DNA of 27,116 nucleotides from a virus. A program made the position numbers and the translations under genes. Below the pieces are notes generated by a model, which did no database searches, was not told where the DNA came from, and was given only the letters and a program-made list of their open reading frames with translations. Where the stretch lies: the IMG/VR virus record IMGVR_UViG_3300028837_000483, positions 1 through 27,116 of that record; one strand, 5' to 3'. Position 1 is the first letter of the stretch. Every line of letters starts with the position of its first letter. This document shows, piece by piece, positions 14,147 through 20,594 of this stretch.

Positions 14147-14322
14147 TCGCCTTCGGGTTGCCTTTCTTCCTTCTTCTTCTGCGGTGTCTTCTTCTTCTCA
14201 TCACAACCGCCGCAGTCTTCCTCCTGCAGCTTGCGATGCCAACCAGGAACGTTTTCAGCCTCGGCCTCCAACTTAGCCTTAGCTTCCTCAATTTTCTGTT
14301 TCGCGCTTTTCACTTCTGCCAT
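14143..14322 (-). CDS. Small Lys/Glu-rich protein with a CGGC motif
   Basis: A 59-residue protein. The ATG at 14322 overlaps the end of the glycosyltransferase gene by 13 nt and has GAGGG 4 nt upstream. Residues 1-25 form a charged helix (AEVKSAKQKIEEAKAKLEAE), followed by GWHRKLQEED, a CGGC motif at about residues 38-41 and a Lys/Glu-rich tail. The two cysteines could bind metal or form a disulfide. Its stop codon (14145-14143) overlaps that of the endonuclease on the other strand. Function unknown; co-translation with the glycosyltransferases suggests a linked role. Confidence 0.7.
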   Translation of the reverse strand: MAEVKSAKQKIEEAKAKLEAEAENVPGWHRKLQEEDCGGCDEKKKTPQKKKEERQPEGD

Positions 14323-15119
14323 ATTGCCCTCAGTATCTTCTCCCAGAATTCCGCGCCTGCGTTCTGAAAGTCTGTCATCTCAACCCACTTCCAGAACGCC
14401 TCTACGTCGCCGCCCAATATCAGCTCGCATCCAGCGGCCCACGCTTCCACAGCTACCCGTCCGCACACGTCATGCTTAACGGGCAGGTGAATGAATTTTT
14501 CGTAGCGGGCCAGCAGTTCAGGCAGGTCGCTGTATGCTACTGGCCCGCAGTAACGGCAAGGCGGGACAAGTTGCGCGTGGGTCATTGGGCTGTTGCTGTA
14601 GCCGTATATGTCCACGGGCGTATCGTTGCGCAATGCCCAATCTACCACATTCTGGATGCCCTTACCGACCTCCACGCGCCCCAACCATATCACGCCTTGT
14701 CGGTCGCCCTCGTGTGCTTTCGCCGCTGCCCTGAATCGCGCCACGTCCACGGGCGGCGGTACGTAGGCGTAAGGTACTCCCACTGGAAACTGGAATATCT
14801 CGCGCTGCTTTGGACTGTTGAATATCACCAGCGCTGCATTGTCTAGTACCCATCGCCGCACATAGGGCGAGCCAAACGGCCAGAGGTCGTGTATGTGCTT
14901 GATCACGGGCCGCTGGCGCAACACTTCCAGCCACGGGTCGCCGTAGAATATGCAGTTATTAAGTATGAATGCGTCAATCTTATCTATCGGCGGGCGCTTC
15001 CTTGGCGGCCACTGCAGCACCTCTACGCCTTCGGGCGCGGCTGCTAGAAAAGCATCGTCGCTCAGTTCTGCGCCGCCCGTCACGTCGCTGTAGCGATCAG
15101 CCAGCCACGCGATCACCAC
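14310..15119 (-). CDS. GT-B glycosyltransferase (GT4-like), second of a pair
   Basis: A 269-residue protein, shorter than usual for the family. N-terminal part: MVIAWLADRYSDVTGGAEL, then IDAFILNN and IKHIHDLWPFGS. The C-terminal nucleotide-sugar half has GVIWLGRVEVGKGIQNVVDWA and HLPVKHDVCGRVAVEAWAAGCELI, the latter being the sugar-nucleotide binding signature with the second Glu of an E-x7-E-like motif, although Asp-Val replaces the first Glu region. It starts at GTG 15119 with GGAGG 7 nt upstream and overlaps the first glycosyltransferase by 7 nt. The acceptor is unknown. Confidence 0.8.
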   Translation of the reverse strand: MVIAWLADRYSDVTGGAELSDDAFLAAAPEGVEVLQWPPRKRPPIDKIDAFILNNCIFYGDPWLEVLRQRPVIKHIHDLWPFGSPYVRRWVLDNAALVIFNSPKQREIFQFPVGVPYAYVPPPVDVARFRAAAKAHEGDRQGVIWLGRVEVGKGIQNVVDWALRNDTPVDIYGYSNSPMTHAQLVPPCRYCGPVAYSDLPELLARYEKFIHLPVKHDVCGRVAVEAWAAGCELILGGDVEAFWKWVEMTDFQNAGAEFWEKILRAIWQK

Positions 15120-16270
15120 AGTTCCGCCTCCACTCGCTCCAGGAATGGCAACCAGTATTTCAGCATCACGTGCGGCCAGGAGTAGTTATCACGAATGAAA
15201 CTTACTCCCTGTTCGGCGTACCGTTGCCGCTCTGCCACCGGCCAGCCGTGCACTTCCTCTAGCGCTGCCCTTATGCCTGCTACGCTGGGTAGCTGCCACC
15301 AGTAGCCTAGCTGTGGCACCCACAGCGGTTGCACGGACCTTGCCGCGATCCCGTTGGCCGTCAATTCTGACATGGCCGAGCAGTCCTGCGTGATGACTGG
15401 ACAGCCGCACGCCTGCGCCTCCGCCACCGGCAGGCAAAAGCCCTCGCCCATCGCTGGATTCAACAGCACGTCGGAAGCACGATAGATGTCCGCCATCTGT
15501 TCGTCAGGCACGCCGACAGCCACCTCGCCCTCATCGGCATACGTAACCGCGCCATTGATTTTCAGTGCCTGTGCTAGTCCTTCCAGGTACACGCCGTCCT
15601 CACTGCCGTATGGCATTCGCGTCGAATGCACATACAGCACCGCTTCGGGATGCTTGCTGTGAAACTCCGCAAAGGCCATCAGCGACTCGGGCCATGCCTT
15701 GCGCGGCGGATAGCCCTTGTTCGCAGCTACCATCGTCACCAGCCATATATCCTCAGAGATGCCCAGCCGTTCACGCGCTTCTCGTTTGTCGCCTGGTTTG
15801 AACACGCCGGTATCAATGCCCAGCGGAATATAAGTTGCTTCGATCCCCGCTTCCCACAACTCATATTTGCCAAACGCGCTGAATGCGACGGGATAGTCAG
15901 CCGTCCTGATACGCGCCAGCATGTGCTCGTTGACTGGCGTGCCGTCCACCGGTATCAGCGCCACCCACGGGCAGGGCAATGACCGACATACATCCTTTGG
16001 CAGTGCCCAGATGTCATACAGGGATATTACGATGTCAGCACCAAAATGCCTGGCGTAGTGCCCCACCACGTCCGCGCCCAGCGGGTCGCGTCGGGCGGGA
16101 TAGATAGTGATTCCGCGCCAGTCTATGGCGCTGCCGAGCAGCCCGGCCAGTCCCAGTATTGCAACCTCGTGACCGAGGTCTTGTAAACGTGCAGAAATCT
16201 CTTTTGTTTGGCGACCGTATCCCGTAAGGGTCCAGGGACTATTTCCCCAAAAAAGCGTTCGCATTGACAT
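15113..16270 (-). CDS. GT-B glycosyltransferase (GT4-like), first of a pair
   Basis: A 385-residue retaining-type glycosyltransferase. The N-terminal domain begins RTLFWGNSPWTLTGYGRQTKEI, with a Gly-rich acceptor-side loop. The C-terminal domain has LVTMVAANKGYPPRKAWPESL and the E-x7-E signature GEGFCLPVAEAQACGCPVI. It sits between the tail terminator and major tail protein genes, an unusual position for such enzymes, so a virion protein is a possible acceptor. There is no clear ribosome site before 16270 or the in-frame ATG at 16264; the plus-strand promoter of the next endonuclease gene overlaps this start, so the insertion may have replaced the original initiation region. Confidence 0.85.
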   Translation of the reverse strand: MSMRTLFWGNSPWTLTGYGRQTKEISARLQDLGHEVAILGLAGLLGSAIDWRGITIYPARRDPLGADVVGHYARHFGADIVISLYDIWALPKDVCRSLPCPWVALIPVDGTPVNEHMLARIRTADYPVAFSAFGKYELWEAGIEATYIPLGIDTGVFKPGDKREARERLGISEDIWLVTMVAANKGYPPRKAWPESLMAFAEFHSKHPEAVLYVHSTRMPYGSEDGVYLEGLAQALKINGAVTYADEGEVAVGVPDEQMADIYRASDVLLNPAMGEGFCLPVAEAQACGCPVITQDCSAMSELTANGIAARSVQPLWVPQLGYWWQLPSVAGIRAALEEVHGWPVAERQRYAEQGVSFIRDNYSWPHVMLKYWLPFLERVEAELW

Positions 16271-16291
16271 TTTGCGTTATTCTGGTATACT
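16264..16291 (+). promoter_or_regulatory. Promoter of HNH gene C
   Basis: TTGACA (16264-16269), 16-bp spacer, TATACT (16286-16291), with TGG before the -10. Same geometry as the other two endonuclease promoters. The -35 overlaps the first codons of the opposing glycosyltransferase gene. The leader is short (about 20 nt) and unstructured. Confidence 0.8.
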
Positions 16292-16317
16292 AATGCACCA
16301 CAGCGAAAGGATATAAG

Positions 16318-17139
16318 ATGCCTAAAGGACAACACTTGCGTAAATTGTCAGATAATGATATTCAAGAAATTGTTCGCATCTATACCACTCCCAACCCAGA
16401 CGGGACATGGACAGGGTGCACTGCAATTGCCCGCCTGTTCTCTGTTACAGATACGACAATTCAGCGACGTCTCAAACAACAAGGTGTCAAGATGCGCACA
16501 CTCAAAGAAGCGCACGCGCACGGCAAAACATGTCGCCCCATTGTCAATCTCCCTCCGCCAGGAGATTCGCCGCCATTATGTAAATGTGGATGCGGGGAAT
16601 CTGTCAAATGGAATCGCCGCAAAAAGCAATGGTATGTCTATATCAAAGGACACTATCGCCAGCACCAACTATATCATGATAAACAATGGCTAGAGCAGGA
16701 ATATCTACACAAGGGCCGTTCTATGCTCGACATAGCCACTGAATGCGAAGTATGGCCAACGTCTGTCGCAAAGTTCATGCGTAGATTTGACATCCCCACT
16801 CGCACAGTCTCAGAATCCTTGCGCCTCTCAGGTTCCGTGCGCGGCCCCAACAATCCTGCTTGGAAAGGCGGAATTGCAAAGTGGGAATATTCCCACGATT
16901 GGAAAGCAATCTGCCAAGACATCAAGAATCGGGACAGTTGGATTTGTCAACTTTGCGGCGAACAAAGAAAGCGATGGGGACACAAGCTACATGTTCATCA
17001 CATTGACGGCGACAAGCTAAACAACCATCCCCACAACTTGATTTCACTCTGTGCCAGTTGCCATGCTCCTGTTCATGGCGATAATGAAGCTGTTAATGTT
17101 CTATGTGCTATAGCTATTAGAAACACACAAGTCAAGTAG
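16318..17139 (+). CDS. HNH homing endonuclease C with two helix-turn-helix segments
   Basis: A 273-residue protein. The first helix-turn-helix is near residues 10-60 (TAIARLFSVTDTTIQRRLKQQG). A Cys-rich element CKCGCGE follows at about residues 88-94. A second helix-turn-helix is at about 125-155 (SMLDIATECEVWPTSVAKFMRR). The motif NNPAWKGG precedes a classic zinc-finger HNH nuclease: WICQLCGEQ, LHVHHIDGDKLNNHPHNL, LCASCHAPVH. The ribosome site AAAGGA is about 6 nt before ATG. The stop lies 6 bp past the stop of the convergent tail terminator gene, an 8-bp overlap. It belongs to a different HNH type from A and B, so it is an independent arrival. Confidence 0.9.
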   Translation: MPKGQHLRKLSDNDIQEIVRIYTTPNPDGTWTGCTAIARLFSVTDTTIQRRLKQQGVKMRTLKEAHAHGKTCRPIVNLPPPGDSPPLCKCGCGESVKWNRRKKQWYVYIKGHYRQHQLYHDKQWLEQEYLHKGRSMLDIATECEVWPTSVAKFMRRFDIPTRTVSESLRLSGSVRGPNNPAWKGGIAKWEYSHDWKAICQDIKNRDSWICQLCGEQRKRWGHKLHVHHIDGDKLNNHPHNLISLCASCHAPVHGDNEAVNVLCAIAIRNTQVK

Positions 17140-17542
17140 CGTGCTCAATTATCACGTCCACTATCTCGCGGTGGACTTTCTGCGCGCTGCTCGCTGCGGG
17201 CCACATCAGCCCAGTCGCCTTGATTCGATTGGCGACGAAAGCATAGCCGATGGTGCATTCATCACTATGTCCGTCCCACGCTGCCCACACCTGGTCTGCC
17301 AGCGCCGCCGCATCGTCACCGGTGTCGTCGTAGCAGTTGAATTGCACTCTACTGACTGTGCGCCCGCCCGCGCCGTCGTGCGTCCTGTATGGTGATGAAT
17401 CATCGCTGACAGGTGCCAGGTAGGAGATAGCAGGATACGTCACGTTCTGCGGCAATTGGTCGGGATAGCATCGCGTCCCAATCAGCGCCGCCGTGCCCGC
17501 GTGCCCTGCACATCGGTCGTAGACATCTTCCCGCAGCGTCAT
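17132..17542 (-). CDS. Tail terminator / completion protein (DUF3168-like)
   Basis: A 136-residue protein between connector-type genes and the tail tube gene. The beginning (LREDVYDRCAGHAGTAALIGTRCYPDQLPQNVTYPAISY) and later SRVQFNCYDDTGDDAAALADQVWAAWDG fit the tail terminator family, which caps the growing tail tube and joins it to the head. Separated from the major tail protein by the glycosyltransferases and two endonuclease insertions. The ribosome site is weak (ATAGG). Confidence 0.75.
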   Translation of the reverse strand: MTLREDVYDRCAGHAGTAALIGTRCYPDQLPQNVTYPAISYLAPVSDDSSPYRTHDGAGGRTVSRVQFNCYDDTGDDAAALADQVWAAWDGHSDECTIGYAFVANRIKATGLMWPAASSAQKVHREIVDVIIEHAT

Positions 17543-17550
17543 TGCCTATA

Positions 17551-18474
17551 TTACGCCGGGTCAGTTTCCGTCGTGCCCTTCCAGTTCTGCATCCAGTGGT
17601 TGGCCGTTGTCACATCCAGGTAAGGATTCTGCGTCATCGTGGCCTTCCCATAGTTGGCGCGGTTGCCAGCGATAATCCAGTTAGCCACGTTGGCATGACC
17701 AATTGTGATAGCCAAACCATCAGCAGCATCAGCACCTAAAGCGAAGGTGTTGTCCAGAATCATGCCATCCCCGGCAACGCCCATCACATAGATACATTTG
17801 ACTGCCGCCCCCAAGTTGCCAAAGACGTTACGCTCGTATCGAAGCTGATACCCAGCAACTGAGTAGATGCCTCCATCGGTGAGCGAACCCTGGAAGTAGT
17901 TCTCCACCACATGATGCCCGCCGCCTGCCGTTCCGTCCAACAGGACGCCGTAGGCCCCGAAGCCGAAGTAGTTGTCCCTAAAGCAGCAGCGGTGAACGTT
18001 GGTCGTGGATACCTGAATGCCTGCTTTCCCGGCACCCGCCCTGGTTTCAAAGCCCTGAATCAGCACCCAGTTCGAGGCGACGACGAACACGTCCTCAACG
18101 GCGGTGCGTGCGTCCAACCTGATTCGTGAGTAAAAGCCGGGGGCAGGGTAGCCGATGACATTGGTGCGCGCCGCGTCGATAGTGATTGGAAACGTATCAC
18201 CGGGCAATCCACCCACGATGATATTATCCACCACGTCATCACTATCCGTGCAAAGTGAGATAGCGCCATCTGTGCCGCCGATAGTCAACTTGGGGGCCAG
18301 TGGGTCCGTACCTGGATTGTCATCGTCCCCACCGTTGGCAGCAGAGTTTACAAAAATGGTCACGCCATTGCTCGCCCTCAAGTTGCCAAAGGTATCCACC
18401 AAGTCCCGATTATAGTCATCAGGATCGCGCTCCATAAAGTAATTCTTCAGCCATTGATTCGTCCGAACGGTCAT
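17551..18474 (-). CDS. Right-handed beta-helix protein in the head-tail cluster
   Basis: A 307-residue protein with a strong ribosome site (AGGAGG) before 18474. It contains repeated short beta rungs of the parallel beta-helix type: VLIQGFETRAG, CCFRDNYFGFGAYGVLLDG, HHVVENYFQGSLTDGGIYS, LRYERNVFGNLGAAVKCIYV, MILDNTFALG, WIIAGNRANYG. Such folds are common in surface-exposed phage proteins that bind or cleave polysaccharide. The position between the gp10-like and tail terminator genes is unusual for a tailspike. It may be a head or neck appendage. No catalytic residues can be assigned. Confidence 0.65.
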   Translation of the reverse strand: MTVRTNQWLKNYFMERDPDDYNRDLVDTFGNLRASNGVTIFVNSAANGGDDDNPGTDPLAPKLTIGGTDGAISLCTDSDDVVDNIIVGGLPGDTFPITIDAARTNVIGYPAPGFYSRIRLDARTAVEDVFVVASNWVLIQGFETRAGAGKAGIQVSTTNVHRCCFRDNYFGFGAYGVLLDGTAGGGHHVVENYFQGSLTDGGIYSVAGYQLRYERNVFGNLGAAVKCIYVMGVAGDGMILDNTFALGADAADGLAITIGHANVANWIIAGNRANYGKATMTQNPYLDVTTANHWMQNWKGTTETDPA

Positions 18475-18490
18475 TCTATTATCCTCCTAT

Positions 18491-18518
18491 TTGACAAGCT
18501 GCCGTTTTCTGGTAGAAT
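18491..18518 (+). promoter_or_regulatory. Promoter of HNH gene B
   Basis: TTGACA (18491-18496), 16-bp spacer, TAGAAT (18513-18518), with TGG before the -10 (extended -10). Same geometry as at 13478 and 16264. Confidence 0.8.
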
Positions 18519-18639
18519 GTCGTTGTCACACGTTAAGCGTTACTTGCACTTAAAATCCTATCTTGGCAAACGCGCCGCTACCGCTTGACGTGTGACAACG
18601 CAAGTATTGTAGCGGCGTTTGCATTTGTAAAGGAGTACG
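18519..18639 (+). ncRNA. Structured 5' leader B of an HNH gene
   Basis: Three complementary segments again appear in the order 1-2-3-1'-2'-3'. Segment 1 is CGTTGTCACACGTTAAGC (18521-18538), pairing with 18583-18600 with one G-U. Segment 2 is TACTTGC (18541-18547), pairing with 18600-18606. Segment 3 is GCAAACGCGCCGCTAC (18566-18581), pairing with 18609-18622 except for a 2-nt bulge. The 3' ends of leaders A and B share GCGGCGTTTGC, while much of the helix sequence differs with pairing kept. AAAGGAG precedes the ATG. Confidence 0.65.
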
Positions 18640-19170
18640 ATGATTGAACAATGGCGCGATGTAGTTGGTTATGAAGGTTATTACCAAATTAGCAATCTGG
18701 GACACGTAAAGCGTATCCACGCAATCACTTGCGCTAAAGTAGGCCATATTCTTAAGCCAGATATTGCCCATAATGGATACCTTAGAGTCACTTTGTGCAA
18801 ATTCAATAAGCCCAAGAAGTTTCCTATTCACCATCTAGTACTCATTGCCTTCGTTGGTCCGCAACCATCACCAGTCCATCAATGCAATCACGCAAATGGA
18901 GACAGGGCAGATAACAGACTAGAAAACCTGTCTTGGGTTACGCCTTCTGAAAATCAACAGCATTCTTTTAAAGTTCTTGGTCGGCGCAGTAGTGGCCCTA
19001 AAGGGGAGCGCTGCGCACTTTCAAAACTCACGACTAAACAAGTCATTGAAATCAGGCGCTTGCACGCTTCTGGTAAACTCACTGCGCTTGAACTCGCGTC
19101 CATGTTTCACGTAGCCAGAAGAACCATATACGGCATTGTAAACAGGAAAAGGTGGAAACACATTTCCTAG
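18640..19170 (+). CDS. NUMOD4/HNH homing endonuclease B
   Basis: A 176-residue paralogue of endonuclease A with the same layout: NUMOD4 (WRDVVGYEGYYQISNLGHVK), HNH_3 core (QCNHANGDRADNRLENLSW, about residues 80-98), and a C-terminal helix-turn-helix (SKLTTKQVIEIRRLHASG, ELASMFHVARRTIYG). The ribosome site AAAGGAG is 4 nt before the ATG. It ends at TAG 19168-19170, sharing a CTAG with the stop of the convergent late gene. It is A/T-richer than the surrounding late genes. The two copies differ throughout, so they are not a recent duplication. Confidence 0.9.
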   Translation: MIEQWRDVVGYEGYYQISNLGHVKRIHAITCAKVGHILKPDIAHNGYLRVTLCKFNKPKKFPIHHLVLIAFVGPQPSPVHQCNHANGDRADNRLENLSWVTPSENQQHSFKVLGRRSSGPKGERCALSKLTTKQVIEIRRLHASGKLTALELASMFHVARRTIYGIVNRKRWKHIS

Positions 19171-19547
19171 AGTTTGACAACGTGTGCCCATTTTCCCCCT
19201 AAACTCTGCGCGGTCGTTAGCATGGCCGCGTGCTTCGCCGTGTCTACCGCCGGGCGCAAGTATGGCCGCGCCGGGATGGTGTAAGTCTCTGAAAGCGCCA
19301 GCGCCTTCCACATTTCGTCTCCTTCCGCAGACCACATGGCCCAGAAAAAAGCGCGCTGCCGGTCGGTGATGATCTGCTTGTCTAGGCCGAACTCGTGCAC
19401 AGCTGCCCAAACGACTTCTTCGTCACCTGCCTGCACGTCCACCCGATACTGATTGACCTTGACGGGCTTGATGCTGTCGTGAAGCGCCATCGTATCGTAC
19501 AGGCCCTGCGCCATCACGTTCTGCTGGGCCTGCCATACGATCTCCAT
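19167..19547 (-). CDS. HK97 gp10-like head-tail protein (start uncertain)
   Basis: A 126-residue protein after the head-closure gene. The pattern MAQGLYDTMALHDSIKPVKV, then VVWAAVHEFG and IPARPYLRPAVD, is characteristic of HK97 gp10-like proteins, which contain a conserved arom-H/E-Y/F-G and a RPF/RPY-L motif and take part in joining. The annotated ATG has GGAG 9 nt upstream. However, 26 coding-like codons (KVVGGAELADSLEKG and so on) lie in frame before it, up to a TAG at about 19626. There is no good start in them, so the true N-terminus may be longer. Confidence 0.7.
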   Translation of the reverse strand: MEIVWQAQQNVMAQGLYDTMALHDSIKPVKVNQYRVDVQAGDEEVVWAAVHEFGLDKQIITDRQRAFFWAMWSAEGDEMWKALALSETYTIPARPYLRPAVDTAKHAAMLTTAQSLGGKWAHVVKL

Positions 19548-19588
19548 TGCGCCTTTCTCCAGCGAGTCGGCTAGTTCTGCGCCGCCGA

Positions 19589-19942
19589 CTACCTTGGCGA
19601 TGGCCCGCAGGTTGGCGGCTTTGTGCTACTGCGTTTCAACAGCGCCCGCACCGTAAACGGCCCTGCGTCCACGCTGCTACTGTCCGAGCGTAGAATGATG
19701 TCCTTGATACGATCTTCCTCAATGACATCTTCGCCCGTGTTGACGAGCAGCAGGTGTGATTCACGCACTATCAGCGCCAGCGATGCGTCCGCTATGCGCT
19801 CCCGTTTTTCAACGTATCGGCAGTTTATGTCACCAACTTCGGCCCACGAGTCTACCGGCTCGCCGCTGCCTGATTGTACCGGCGTGGTGCGCTCTACCGT
19901 GCACTGGTGTATCAGGTGCTTCTTAAAGTGCACATTTGCCAT
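19589..19942 (-). CDS. Head closure / head-tail joining protein
   Basis: A 117-residue protein three bases after the connector gene. It shows the typical small barrel pattern: HLIHQCTVERTTPVQSGSGEPVDSWAEVGDINCRYVEKRERI, then a polar region and IKDIILRSDSS, FTVRALLKR. Such proteins close the head after DNA packaging and bind the tail. The last 14 residues (SSTKPPTCGPSPR) are unlike the rest and overlap the upstream extension of the gp10-like frame, so the 3' end may be altered. Confidence 0.7.
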   Translation of the reverse strand: MANVHFKKHLIHQCTVERTTPVQSGSGEPVDSWAEVGDINCRYVEKRERIADASLALIVRESHLLLVNTGEDVIEEDRIKDIILRSDSSSVDAGPFTVRALLKRSSTKPPTCGPSPR

Positions 19943-19944
19943 AG

Positions 19945-20388
19945 TCAGTCCATGTAACTATCTGGCGGCGTCTGTTCCTCCAGGTCCTCGTATGAGATGA
20001 CCTCGAAGAAAGGCCGCTTGAGCCCCACCCGCGCCAGCATACCAGAACAGTCCAGCACCAAGGCTTGTTGCCCGTACAGACTGGCGTCCAGACCCAAGCC
20101 GTCCTTGCCCAGGTACTTCACCGACCACTCGCCCGCCACGCTCTCGCTCGAAGTCTGGCGCTCGCGGATGGTGATGAGGTGCGCGGCCAGCCACATGATG
20201 ATATTGCATTCAGCGGTAGCGCCGCCGCAAGCACCAAGATTCCCACTCAGCGGGCGTGTGATGTAGTACGCCGTGTTCAGAAATGCATTGATTTGCGCAT
20301 CGGTCAGGTCAGTCTCAATGATTTCCTTGACAGCATCTGCATTCAGGTCAGCGCACAGCGCCGCCAGGTTGGCGTCAAGCGTCGCCAT
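19945..20388 (-). CDS. Head-tail connector protein (gp6-like)
   Basis: A 147-residue helical protein directly after the capsid region and before head closure. It reads LTDAQINAFLNTAYYITRP, IIMWLAAHLITIRERQ, WSVKYLGKDGLGLDASLYGQQALVLD, matching the helical connector (adaptor) type with a C-terminal GQQA-like element. It would form a ring below the portal. Ribosome site is weak; it starts 7 nt after the previous stop. Specific family (DUF4054 or gp6) is not certain. Confidence 0.7.
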   Translation of the reverse strand: MATLDANLAALCADLNADAVKEIIETDLTDAQINAFLNTAYYITRPLSGNLGACGGATAECNIIMWLAAHLITIRERQTSSESVAGEWSVKYLGKDGLGLDASLYGQQALVLDCSGMLARVGLKRPFFEVISYEDLEEQTPPDSYMD

Positions 20389-20394
20389 AGACTG

Positions 20395-20577
20395 TTACAG
20401 CACTTCAAACTTGTCGCCGAACGATACCAGCTCGTCCTCGGAGACCTCTATCACGTCGCCCGCAACCACTCGCGGCCCCGGCGCGCCTTTCGGCACTGCC
20501 CCCGGGTCATAGTCCTTCGGCAACTGAGTGTGCCTGAAACCTTCCTTGATCCGCACCTTGATTTTCTTCTTCGCCAT
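20395..20577 (-). CDS. Small basic protein after the capsid gene
   Basis: A 60-residue protein with AGGAGG 8 nt before the ATG. It starts with a Lys-rich stretch (AKKKIKVRIKEGF) and continues with GPRVVAGDVIEVSEDELVSFGDKFEVL, which resembles a small barrel seen in other phages between capsid and connector genes. Role unknown; the position suggests a minor head component. Confidence 0.65.
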   Translation of the reverse strand: MAKKKIKVRIKEGFRHTQLPKDYDPGAVPKGAPGPRVVAGDVIEVSEDELVSFGDKFEVL

Positions 20578-20594
20578 CTATGCTGCCTCCTATG

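Noticed and set aside
14100-14291. 63-codon minus-strand frame with an Arg run
   Set aside because: It lies out of frame within the better supported 59-residue gene at 14143-14322, which has a ribosome site and coupling to the gene before it.
13511-18639. HEARO/OMEGA-type (IscB/IsrB) RNA as the explanation of the HNH leaders
   Set aside because: The proteins are small NUMOD4-HNH_3 enzymes without RuvC or bridge-helix regions, and the RNAs are part of the 5' leader of the message; no resemblance beyond an HNH domain.
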